Part shown: positions 1 through 7,622 of the stretch, one piece after another | Layout: each line of letters begins with the position of its first letter | Position numbering within the stretch: position 1 is the stretch's first letter | Source of the DNA: JALYOC01 sp036675345 | GTDB taxonomy: Bacteria > Myxococcota > Myxococcia > Myxococcales > Myxococcaceae | Direction: 5' to 3' | DNA: 64,000 nt | Assembly (NCBI GenBank): GCA_036675345.1 | Contig: JAKFFE010000033.1 | Location: 186,001-250,000, forward strand | Made by a program: the position numbers and the translations under genes | Notes under the pieces: model-generated | Told to the model about the DNA's origin: nothing | Databases searched by the model: none | Seen by the model: the letters and a program-made list of their open reading frames with translations, nothing else

Positions 1-2
1 AA

Positions 3-305
3 GGGCAGGTGGAGCTGCGGGTCTCCACCCTGGAGGCGCTGGACCTGGGGCGGCAGCGCTTCGACAAGCTCTTCGCGATCAACGTGAACTTGTTCTGGAC
101 GCGCGATCCCCAACCCGAGCTCGCGCTCTGCCGCCGGATGCTCAAGCCGGGGGGAACCCTCTTCCTGTTCTGGGAGGCGCCCGGCGCTGCAAAGGCGGAG
201 CGGATCGCGGTCCAGGTGTCGGCGGCGATGAAGCGGGCCGGCCTCCGACCGCAGACTGTGCGGGGCCAGGCCTCGCAGGTCTGTGTGAAAGCCCCGGCGG
301 CGTAG
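3..305 (+). CDS. SAM-dependent methyltransferase, 3' part only
   Basis: The window opens inside this gene, so only the last 100 codons are present. The visible part has the late core of a class I methyltransferase: a strand with FAINVNLFW, then LKPGGTLFLFWEAP, which matches the motif before strand 5, and a C-terminal strand SQVCVKAP. The SAM-binding glycine loop would lie upstream of the window. The substrate cannot be told from this fragment. The family call rests on the LKPGG motif and its spacing. Confidence 0.7.
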   Translation, partial: GQVELRVSTLEALDLGRQRFDKLFAINVNLFWTRDPQPELALCRRMLKPGGTLFLFWEAPGAAKAERIAVQVSAAMKRAGLRPQTVRGQASQVCVKAPAA

Positions 306-348
306 GGTCAGGGCTACAGTCCGGACGCTCTCTTCAAAGGGAATTGGC

Positions 349-1305
349 ATGCGCGTGCTTCTCGGACTGGTGGCGTGGGTCTCCCTCTCGGCGCAGGCGG
401 CCTCCGGCCCGCTGTGCTTCGAGAACACCTGTCTGCAGGTGGTGGAGGCCAAGGCGGGACGGGTGTTCCTCTCCCAGCCGGATCCCTTCCTCCGGGCGCT
501 GACTCCCTACGATCGGTCGATGCGGATGAAGGTGGAGCGAGAGGTCTCCCCCGAGGAGTTCGCGCGGTTCGCCGGTGAGCAGGCCCTTCCCTGGGCGAGC
601 AGCGATCGGAAGCAGCTTCAGCAGGGTGTGGCCTGGCTGCGCAAGGCACTGGCCGCGAAGAAGGTCGCCTACGAGTTCCTTCCCCGTCGGGTCCGGGTGA
701 TCAAGACCACCGGGCTGGAGGAGGGCCAGGCGCCCTACACGCGCGGGGATGCGATCATCCTCCCGGCGGGGATCTTCCAGAAGCCGGAGCGGCTGGGCGC
801 GGTGCTGGCCCACGAGCTGGTCCACATCCTGTTGCGCAGCGTCTATCCGGAGCGTCGCGACGCAGCCTATGCATTGGCCGGCTATCGCCCCCTCTCCCGC
901 TTCGTCCTCCCGGAGGACGCCGGCCCCTGGCTTTTGACCAACCCGGATGGCTTCGGCTACCTGCACGCCGCCACCCTGGCGGATGGCACCCGGGTGGTTC
1001 CGGTCCTCACCGGCACCGGCCCCTACGACCCGGCGCGCGGCGGCGAGTTCTTCTCGTATCTGAAGTTCCGCCTGCTGGAGGTGGAGGACCACCAGGGGAT
1101 TGCGCGCGCCAAGCGGGATGCCTCGGGGGCGCTGGTCTGGCGTGAACCCGACCGCGCCTACCTGGACGCGGTCCGCAGCGCCACCGGCTACGTCATCCAT
1201 CCCGATGAGCTGATCGCCAGCAACTTCGAGGCGCTGCTCGCCGGAAAGCCTGCCCCCCCGGGAACGCTGCCGGAGGTGCTGTCCAGGTACCTGGCGCGGC
1301 GGTAG
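349..1305 (+). CDS. Secreted zincin-like metallopeptidase, putative
   Basis: The 318-residue product starts with a typical signal peptide (RVLLGLVAWVSLSAQA) and should be exported. Residues 155-159 read HELVH within AVLAHELVHILL, the HExxH zinc-binding motif of gluzincin/metzincin-type peptidases. The third zinc ligand cannot be assigned by eye; candidates are Glu or His residues in the following 30-70 residues. The start follows AAAGGGA at a good distance. No inhibitor or partner gene is adjacent. A peptidase role is inferred from the motif and export signal only; the substrate is unknown. Confidence 0.6.
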   Translation: MRVLLGLVAWVSLSAQAASGPLCFENTCLQVVEAKAGRVFLSQPDPFLRALTPYDRSMRMKVEREVSPEEFARFAGEQALPWASSDRKQLQQGVAWLRKALAAKKVAYEFLPRRVRVIKTTGLEEGQAPYTRGDAIILPAGIFQKPERLGAVLAHELVHILLRSVYPERRDAAYALAGYRPLSRFVLPEDAGPWLLTNPDGFGYLHAATLADGTRVVPVLTGTGPYDPARGGEFFSYLKFRLLEVEDHQGIARAKRDASGALVWREPDRAYLDAVRSATGYVIHPDELIASNFEALLAGKPAPPGTLPEVLSRYLARR

Positions 1306-1510
1306 AGGGCGTTCACCCCAGCGACCCGGGCGGGGAGCACGGCGTGGGGTCGCCCGGGCGGCGGCTCCCCTAGACCGAACCCAGTCCTTCCGGGCAGTTG
1401 GAGCCCCTGTCGGCAAAAAGAAAGGCCGGTGTCGATCCGCGCCAGCCCCGTTCGTCGCGTTGATAAGAGGCCGGGACAACCCCAGCTTCCAACCAAAGGG
1501 AGTCACGACA

Positions 1511-1936
1511 ATGCGCTTCATGGTGATCGTCAAGGGCAACGCGGAGTCCGAGGCCGGCGTCCTTCCCAGCGAGAAGGAGCTGTCCGAGATGGGGAAGTAC
1601 AACGAGGAGCTGGTGAAGGCGGGGGTGATGCTGGCCGGTGAGGGCCTGCAGCCCAGCTCCAAGGGCGCCAAGGTCCGCTACACCGCCGGCAAGCCGGTGG
1701 TGATCGACGGCCCGTTCGCGGAGGCCAAGGAGCTGGTGGCCGGCTTCTGGCTCTGGCAGGTGAAGTCACGGGAGGAGGCGCTGGAGTGGCTGCGCCGCGC
1801 ACCGTTCGGCCCCGGCTCGGAGGTGGAGCTGCGGCAGGTCTTCGAGACCGAGGACTTTGCCCCCAGCGATCCGACCGGCGAGCTGCGCGCCCAGGAGAAT
1901 GCCCTGCGCAAGACCGTCGAACAGCAGCGGAGCTGA
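1511..1936 (+). CDS. YCII-related (DGPF domain) protein
   Basis: This 141-residue protein has the hallmarks of the YCII/DGPF family: an N-terminal strand MRFMVIVKG, a lysine-rich helix, and the sequence VVIDGPFAEAKELVAGFWLWQVKSREEALEW. Family members are small dimeric alpha-beta barrels of unknown activity, often found next to sigma factors; no sigma factor is adjacent here. The start chosen (ATG 1511) follows an AAGGGA site and fits the family N-terminus; an upstream in-frame ATG at 1460 would add an unrelated leader. Probably cytoplasmic. Confidence 0.8.
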   Translation: MRFMVIVKGNAESEAGVLPSEKELSEMGKYNEELVKAGVMLAGEGLQPSSKGAKVRYTAGKPVVIDGPFAEAKELVAGFWLWQVKSREEALEWLRRAPFGPGSEVELRQVFETEDFAPSDPTGELRAQENALRKTVEQQRS

Positions 1937-2090
1937 GCCTCCGGCTCATCGGCCTGGAACTCCCTCGGATGGAGCCCAGGGCGGAGGTCGGCCCCGGGCG
2001 GTGTCCGCCTTCGGCTCCATTGGGCGGACCGGGTTCGCCTCCCACCCGTCCCGGGCACCGACCTCCACCTGAACGGTGAAGGCCTCCCGG

Positions 2091-2837
2091 TCAGCGGGAG
2101 GCGAGCGCCTGCAACAGGTCGGACCTCGGCACCGGCGGCCGTTTGCAGGGCGCCTCGTCCGAGGACCACAGCTCGGAGTCGCGCAGCTCTCCGCGCAGCT
2201 TGAGGATCCACGAGCTGCGCGTCCCGTACTCGAACGTCGGAAGGTGGATGCACAGGCTGGCCAGCGGATCGTCCGGACTCTCGATTGACAGCACCCGGGC
2301 GATCTCCGCGGCGGGCGGAGAGGCCCCTCCGATCGCCGTCGGAGGCCAGGCGTTCCTGGCCACCGCCACCCTCGCCGGATCCGCGGCGCCGTAGCTGCGT
2401 TCGGTCAGCACGTGCAGCCCCGGCTCCAGGATCTGGTGGTGGATCGCCGCTCCGTCCGACCAGGTCACGAAGCCCTCTTCCCGATCCGCGTAGAACAGGT
2501 GGAAGGCGTTGTAGGTGGTCGCCGCCAGCCCCTGCAGCCGCCGATGCAGCTCTCCGGCAGAGCGGGCGGACAGGGCGTCCACCACCAGCTGGCCCCGGGA
2601 GGCGCGGGACGCATCGCGCTGCGCCCCGAAGCGGTTGGTGACCCCTACGAACACCCCGTGCTCGTTGAGCCCCAGCCAGGTTCCGCCTGCCTGTTCGTCC
2701 CGAGGCGCCAGGAACCGCGGAGTGCCCGCCCACACGCTCGGGCCGGAGGCAGGCCGATGCAGGTGCTCGTCGCGGTTGGCGGCGATCACCAGCGGCGCGT
2801 CGGGGTAGTGGCGGAAGGCGGCGATCAACGTGCACAT
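2091..2837 (-). CDS. NRDE family protein (TANGO2-like)
   Basis: The protein begins MCTLIAAFRHYPDAPLVIAANRDE, giving the Asn-Arg-Asp-Glu motif that names the NRDE family and a conserved Cys at position 2 that could be the N-terminal nucleophile after methionine removal. Further family features are GTWLGLNEHGVFVGVTNR and the C-terminal region ending in YGTRSS. At 248 residues it is full length. Human TANGO2 is a member, linked to haem and lipid handling, but the bacterial role is not settled. It is transcribed divergently from the next gene. Confidence 0.88.
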   Translation of the reverse strand: MCTLIAAFRHYPDAPLVIAANRDEHLHRPASGPSVWAGTPRFLAPRDEQAGGTWLGLNEHGVFVGVTNRFGAQRDASRASRGQLVVDALSARSAGELHRRLQGLAATTYNAFHLFYADREEGFVTWSDGAAIHHQILEPGLHVLTERSYGAADPARVAVARNAWPPTAIGGASPPAAEIARVLSIESPDDPLASLCIHLPTFEYGTRSSWILKLRGELRDSELWSSDEAPCKRPPVPRSDLLQALASR

Positions 2838-2912
2838 GGGAGATCTCTAACTGGCGTTCGCTCGCTTGGCTTCTGTTGAGACGCCGGGCCCATTGCCTCT
2901 ACGCTGTGCGCC

Positions 2913-3305
2913 ATGAGCGGCACATCCACCGACTGGAAGATCACCGCCCATCCCCAGGAGCGGATCATCGAGGTGGTGTACCCCGAGGCTCCCACCCCCG
3001 ACTCGCTGGATCGCTACGAGTCGGACATCCGCGCCGCCATCCTGCAGATGAACGGGACCTGGGACTGCCTGGTCGACCAGCGATCGATGCCGGTGCTGGA
3101 CGCCGAGATGTCCCAGCGGATTGCCGACCTGATCACCTGGTCGCTGGATCGCGGGATGCGCCACGCGGCGCGGATCGTCCGCCGGGGCTCGATGGCGGCG
3201 CTGCAGGCCAAGGCATTGCTACGGGCCAGCGGCGAGGGCGAGGAGCAGAACCTGTTCCTCACCCGCGAAGAAGCCTGGGCGTCCCTGCGCTCCCGGGCCG
3301 GTTGA
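2913..3305 (+). CDS. STAS/SpoIIAA-like protein
   Basis: This 130-residue protein has the alternating strand/helix pattern of SpoIIAA/STAS-like domains: ITAHPQERIIEVVYPEAPT at the N-terminus, a central strand WDCLVDQRSM and a long amphipathic helix. No cofactor motif is seen. Such proteins are short and common in myxobacteria without known partner. It lies divergent from the NRDE gene with about 75 bp between the starts, so the two may share a control region. Confidence 0.45.
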   Translation: MSGTSTDWKITAHPQERIIEVVYPEAPTPDSLDRYESDIRAAILQMNGTWDCLVDQRSMPVLDAEMSQRIADLITWSLDRGMRHAARIVRRGSMAALQAKALLRASGEGEEQNLFLTREEAWASLRSRAG

Positions 3306-3319
3306 CCGGTCCCGCTCCG

Positions 3320-3637
3320 CTACCAGCTCTGCTCCTCCTCCAGGACCTGGCGGGAGATCCGCACCACCTTCCCGAAGTGCTCCTCGTGCTCCCGGCGCAA
3401 ATGCGCGGCGGCGTCGCTCTGCCGGTAACTCTCGAAGGCGGCGCGGCTCTCCAGCAGGTACTCCATCAGATAGCGGGCGCGTCCATCGGAGGTCCGCTCC
3501 ACGTCCTTGAGCTTCCGCGCGCCCAGGAAGCCAGGCTGGGCCAGCACCGCGGGGACGTGCACCCCCGTCTGCCACTGGCTCCAGGCCTGCTCCGCCTCGG
3601 CGGGGACCTCGATCACCACCACGTACACGCACCTCAC
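3320..3637 (-). CDS. DUF4286 family protein
   Basis: The roughly 105-residue product fits the DUF4286 pattern: a first strand YVVVIEVPAEAEQAW, then VPAVLAQPGFLGARKL, then RYLMEYLLESRAAFESYR and a helical C-terminus. The fold is expected to be a dimeric ferredoxin-like barrel as in ABM monooxygenases; no activity is known. I chose GTG 3637 because it overlaps a TGA from the preceding repeat unit (GTGA); GTG 3628, nine bases in, is nearly as good and would give a start more like the family. The first 54 bases are part of a tandem repeat that continues upstream. Confidence 0.7.
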   Translation of the reverse strand: MRCVYVVVIEVPAEAEQAWSQWQTGVHVPAVLAQPGFLGARKLKDVERTSDGRARYLMEYLLESRAAFESYRQSDAAAHLRREHEEHFGKVVRISRQVLEEEQSW

Positions 3638-3836
3638 CGGGTGACCCGCCGGGCCTGCTCCGCCTCTCCGGGGACCTCGATCACCACCACGTACACGCAC
3701 CTCACCGGGTGACCCGCCGGGCCTGCTCCGCCTCTTCGGAGACCTCGGTCACCACCGCGTCCCCGCACCGGGTGACCTGCCGCGGCTGCTCCGCCCCGGC
3801 GGGGCTCTCGCCGTCCGTCACTTCGTGACCTGCCGG
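3584..3836. repeat. 68-bp tandem repeat built from a gene junction
   Basis: Units start at 3584, 3652 and 3720, with a shorter diverged unit from about 3783. The first two are 68 bp and differ at only a few bases; the others are degenerate. On the minus strand each unit is 14 bases resembling the end of the SUFU-domain gene (CGGCGGGTCACCCG against CGGCAGGTCACGAA) followed by the first 54 bases of the DUF4286 gene. The array therefore looks like an expanded copy of the stop/start junction between these two genes. Confidence 0.85.
3634..3705 (-). other. 23-codon mini-ORF inside the tandem repeat
   Basis: One complete repeat unit reads as GTG plus 22 codons, starting VRCVYVVVIEVPGEAEQ and ending ARRVTR before TGA. 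Its TGA overlaps the GTG of the DUF4286 gene by the four bases GTGA, and its own GTG overlaps the TGA of the unit before it. Period 68 equals 72 minus 4, so the units form a chain of overlapping stop/start signals. Whether it is translated is unknown; it is probably a by-product of the duplication. Confidence 0.3.
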
Positions 3837-4843
3837 GGCTGGACCACCAGCTCCGCAAGCTCCGGCAACCGCCAGGGGCCCTTCCCCCGGGTCAGCTCCG
3901 CGCCCAGCTTGCGCGCGGTCTCCTTCGTCAAGGTGACCCGCAGCATCCCCCCGGAGGGTTGCACCCCATTGGCCTGGCCGGGAAGGAAGGTCACCACCGG
4001 CGTCTCCCCCTCCGCGCTCAGCACCTCCAGCGGTCGGTCAAAGCCCAGCCGCCCGGGAAGCACCGCGCCCAGCTCCGGCGCCGCGTCGGCGCCCAGGGTC
4101 AGCTCCACCTCCGGCCCCCAGGGTGACCGCTGCCAGCCGGCGTGGGACAGCCGCAGCCGGGGAGTGCTCGAACCCTCCTTGGCGGTCCGCTCGGCGATCT
4201 CCTTGGCCAGCTCCGGCACCGCCAGCACCCGGGGCCGCGCCGGAGAGAGGATCAGCATCGGGTCCTGCTTGGCCATCACCTCCAGCAGCCCCACGGTGTT
4301 CCAGGCCTTGAGCGCGGTGGCCTCCTCCCGGTGCAGCAGCACCACCTGCAGGAACTCGAATGCCCCGAACGGGCCCCGGGAGGTGGGCAGCTGCGGGTCC
4401 TTGCGGAAGGCCACCGTGGAGAAGCCCTCCAGCTCGGGCGCGGGCGGCTCGCCCAGCTCGAAGAAGTGGCCCTCCTCGAAGTAGCGGCCGGTGGTGTAGA
4501 CGTAGCGGGCCAGCGACTGCAGCAGCCCCAGTGTCCACAGCGGCGGCTCCTGGTCGGCGCGGGCGTTGCCCACTCGCAAGGTCAGCTCGAAGCCAAAGCC
4601 GCTCACCTTCGGGTTGGCGCTCTCCTTCTCCGCCAGCTCGGTCAGCCCGTAGGAGACCAGGTGCCAGTGGGGGACCGGCGCCGGATTGAAGTAGGCGCTG
4701 ATCCCATCCAGGGGATCGGGCCCGCCCTGGCGGTAGCGGATCAGCGTCCCGTAGTGGCGCGGCTTCGCGCTGCCGTACAGGGGCTCGAGTGCCGAGTCGA
4801 TTACCACCCAACCAGGAGGGGGAGTTTCACCAGTCGCGGACAT
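3818..4843 (-). CDS. Suppressor-of-fused (SUFU) domain protein
   Basis: The 341-residue protein carries a SUFU-like domain in its first half: a YGTLIRYRQGGPDPLDGISAY segment, PVPHWHLVSYGLTEL, SGFGFELTLRV and WTLGLLQSLARYVYTTGRYFEEGH are all characteristic. Bacterial SUFU proteins are frequent in polymorphic-toxin immunity sets, but no toxin gene is adjacent, so that role is not supported here. The last residues VVQPRQVTK are encoded by sequence that recurs in the downstream 68-bp repeat. The ATG at 4843 is the only good start. Confidence 0.85.
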   Translation of the reverse strand: MSATGETPPPGWVVIDSALEPLYGSAKPRHYGTLIRYRQGGPDPLDGISAYFNPAPVPHWHLVSYGLTELAEKESANPKVSGFGFELTLRVGNARADQEPPLWTLGLLQSLARYVYTTGRYFEEGHFFELGEPPAPELEGFSTVAFRKDPQLPTSRGPFGAFEFLQVVLLHREEATALKAWNTVGLLEVMAKQDPMLILSPARPRVLAVPELAKEIAERTAKEGSSTPRLRLSHAGWQRSPWGPEVELTLGADAAPELGAVLPGRLGFDRPLEVLSAEGETPVVTFLPGQANGVQPSGGMLRVTLTKETARKLGAELTRGKGPWRLPELAELVVQPRQVTK

Positions 4844-4955
4844 AGCTGCGCTCTACCACTGCTGGGGCCCACACCGAAAAAGAGCCTGCCTGCCTGGCTC
4901 TCATCCAGCGGACGCCAACTTTCCTTCATCGCATTCCTCGTGTACCCATTCGCCC

Positions 4956-7622
4956 GTGAGTTTCGGGCGGCGCCACGCGACAGGTCTGACGCTGCTCACC
5001 ACCCTGGCGCTGGCCATCCTGCTGTCGCTGCTGCCGCTGCCCGACCCGCTGCGTCCCTTCCAGCGGCTCAAGGACGGCTCGGCCGAGGACCTGACCGCGA
5101 TCCTCTTTCCCTCCACCGGAAAGCAGCCGCTCCCGGAGAACCCGGCGGTCCCCACCGAGGAGGAGGCCACCGCGGCGCTGGACCCGGCCGAACCGGAAGT
5201 GGAGGCGCCCTCCCAGCCGGGAGCCCCTCCGCGCGAGCTGGCCCTCAAGCTGCTGGGCGCGGCCGATCTCCCCGGGGCCCGCAAGCTGGAGACCCTGGCC
5301 AGGAAGGTCGGCGCCCGCCACGTCCCCATCGAGCAGGGCTGCCGGCGCAAGTCGCAGGAGGGCTACTGCGCCAACCCCTCCCTGGCCCCGTTCTTCCGCG
5401 AGCTGGACGCGCTGCTGGCCGGGACCCGCACCAAGCCGGTGCGGGTGGTCCACTTCGGCGACTCGCTGATCGCCTCCGACCACATCAGCGACGTGATCCG
5501 CTCCCGGCTGCAGGCCCGCTACGGCTCCGGGGGCGCCGGGTTCCTGTTCGTGGATCGCCCCACCCGCGGCTCGGGCCGGACGGTGCGCACCGGCAAGGCC
5601 TCGGAGGGTTGGGGGATCGCCAAGATCACCGACCGCGGCGGCCCGGCCAGCCCGGTGGGCTACACCGGGGTCACCTTCACCACCACCAAGGAGCCCCAGC
5701 AGGTGGAGTTCGACGTGGCGGGGGCCCGCACCGCCGAGCTGTTCTTCCTCACCGATCCCGCCGGCGGCGATCTCCAGCTGCGCGCCGATGGCCAGCCGGT
5801 GGGGCGGATCCTCACCCGCTTCCCCAAGCAGGAGCCGGCGTTCGCGCGCACCCGCCTTCCCCCCGACGCCCAGTTGCTGTCGCTGACCGCCCGGGGCGCG
5901 GTGAACCTGTACGGGGTCTCGCTGGAGGCGGGCGGGCCGGGGGTGGTCTACGACTCGGTGGGACTGCCGGGGGCCACCGCCAAGCTGCTGCTGCGCACCG
6001 ACCCCACGGTCTTCCGCGACCAGCTTGGCCACCGCGATCCCTCGCTGGTGGTGCTGATGCTGGGCGGCAACGAGGCCTTCGAGTTCTCCCGCAAGGAGAC
6101 CACCACCGCCCAGGCCCGCGAGTCCTTCACCCAGCTGGTGGCGCGGGTCCGCGAGGCGGTGCCGGACGCCGCCTGTCTGCTCACCTCCCCGATGGCCGCC
6201 GGGGTGCGCAAGATGAGCGGGGAGGTCGCCCCCCGCGCCGGCAGCGAGGAGATCGCCCAGGTGGTCCGGGAGGTGGCGCTGGAGGCCGGCTGTGCCTACT
6301 GGGACATGCTGGCCGCCGCCGGGGGCCAGGGCGCGATGCGCCGGTGGACCGACGCCAACCTGATGCTGGAGGACCTGGTCCATCCCCGCGCTGTGGGTTC
6401 GGATCTCCTCGGGCACCTGTTCGATCTGGCGCTGGCCGAGGCCCACTTCGGCTGGCGGGGCGGCGCGGCGCTGCAGGATCCTCCGGGGCTGGAGTCCCCG
6501 GAGGCGCTGGTGCGGACCTTCCAGCGGCTGCACACCCTGGAGCAGACCGGCACCGGACGGGTGGGGTTGATCCAGCTGGGGGCCTCCCACACCGCCTCGC
6601 ACATGTTCACCGACCGGGTGCGCACCCGGATGGCGGAACGCTTCGGCCTCGCCGGGCGCGGCTTCATCGGCGCCGGGCAGCACTCCAAGCGGCTGACCTC
6701 CAGCGGAGTGGACCGGAAGCTGACCGGGGAGTGGTCGGTGCTGGATGCGCTCAAGCCCTCGGGGAAGATCTGGGGCCTGACCGGGATCCGCGCCCTGGCC
6801 GCGCCGGGGGCCTCCGCCGAGTTCAGCTTCTGCGAGAAGTGCGAGGGGAAGACCCGCTCCCGGCTGCAGCTGCACTTTTTGGAGGAACCGGGGATGGGCC
6901 GCTTCGACGTGCTGCTGGACGGCGCCAAGATGGCCTCCTTCCCGGACACCGAACACGCGGTGAAGTCCGCCTCCGCCCGGGTGGTGGAGCTGGAGGCGGA
7001 GGGCGAGCGCCACGTGCTCTCGGTGGTCTCCCGCGGCCCGGGAGCGGTCTCGGTGTTCGGCGCCTCCCACGAGCTGGACCGCGCCGGGGTGGTGCTGGAC
7101 GCGGTGGGCCTGCCCGGCTCCACCATCTTCACCCTCGCCTCCTACGATCAGCCGACCCTGGCCCAGCAGCTCAAGGCCCGGCGGCCGGAGCTGTACCTGC
7201 TCTTCTACGGCACCAACGAGAGCGCGATGGCCGAGCTGGACCTGCACCAGATGCGCGCCGGCTACCACCAGGTGTTCCAGACCCTGAAGGAGGCCTCGCC
7301 AGACGCGGAGTGCCTGCTGATCGGCCCCACCGATCGGATGCAGTCCACCAACCGGCACAACGTGTGGGTGGAGGCGCCGTCGCAGCGCCGGGTGATCCCC
7401 GCCCTGAGGGAGATCGCCCGCACCCACGGCTGCGCCTTCTGGTCCGCCCGCGCGGCGATGGGCGGCCCCGGCGCGATCGCCCGCTGGCTGGAGCGCCGCA
7501 CCCCGCTGGCCCACCCGGATCACGTGCACCTCACCCCGGAGGGGTACGCGGTGCTGGCGGAGGCCTTCTCCGAGGACCTGCTGGCCGCCTACGCCGCCAG
7601 CCTCCCGGAGGGAGCCCGCTAG
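4956..7622 (+). CDS. Membrane-anchored protein with two SGNH/GDSL hydrolase domains
   Basis: The 888-residue product has an N-terminal signal anchor (GLTLLTTLALAILLSLLPL), a Pro/Glu-rich linker and two SGNH-like units. Unit one has HFGDSL with Ser170, VVLMLGGNE and a late VHP. Unit two has LIQLGASHT with Ser544, LYLLFYGTNE and DHVHLTPEGY; its GDS is changed to GAS but Ser, Asn and His remain. The gene abuts an MBOAT gene with no gap, an arrangement known from alginate- and peptidoglycan-type O-acetylation, where the SGNH protein moves or removes acyl groups in the periplasm. GTG 4956 is used because it just precedes the anchor; no strong ribosome site is visible. Confidence 0.82.
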   Translation: MSFGRRHATGLTLLTTLALAILLSLLPLPDPLRPFQRLKDGSAEDLTAILFPSTGKQPLPENPAVPTEEEATAALDPAEPEVEAPSQPGAPPRELALKLLGAADLPGARKLETLARKVGARHVPIEQGCRRKSQEGYCANPSLAPFFRELDALLAGTRTKPVRVVHFGDSLIASDHISDVIRSRLQARYGSGGAGFLFVDRPTRGSGRTVRTGKASEGWGIAKITDRGGPASPVGYTGVTFTTTKEPQQVEFDVAGARTAELFFLTDPAGGDLQLRADGQPVGRILTRFPKQEPAFARTRLPPDAQLLSLTARGAVNLYGVSLEAGGPGVVYDSVGLPGATAKLLLRTDPTVFRDQLGHRDPSLVVLMLGGNEAFEFSRKETTTAQARESFTQLVARVREAVPDAACLLTSPMAAGVRKMSGEVAPRAGSEEIAQVVREVALEAGCAYWDMLAAAGGQGAMRRWTDANLMLEDLVHPRAVGSDLLGHLFDLALAEAHFGWRGGAALQDPPGLESPEALVRTFQRLHTLEQTGTGRVGLIQLGASHTASHMFTDRVRTRMAERFGLAGRGFIGAGQHSKRLTSSGVDRKLTGEWSVLDALKPSGKIWGLTGIRALAAPGASAEFSFCEKCEGKTRSRLQLHFLEEPGMGRFDVLLDGAKMASFPDTEHAVKSASARVVELEAEGERHVLSVVSRGPGAVSVFGASHELDRAGVVLDAVGLPGSTIFTLASYDQPTLAQQLKARRPELYLLFYGTNESAMAELDLHQMRAGYHQVFQTLKEASPDAECLLIGPTDRMQSTNRHNVWVEAPSQRRVIPALREIARTHGCAFWSARAAMGGPGAIARWLERRTPLAHPDHVHLTPEGYAVLAEAFSEDLLAAYAASLPEGAR

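Noticed and set aside
1309..1380. Terminator-like GC-rich stems after the zincin gene
   Set aside because: Several alternative stems can be drawn, none with a T tract. In DNA this GC-rich such pairing is expected by chance.
3584..3836. CRISPR array
   Set aside because: The units are direct tandem repeats without spacers, and the copies derive from the coding sequence of the adjacent gene. No cas genes are near.
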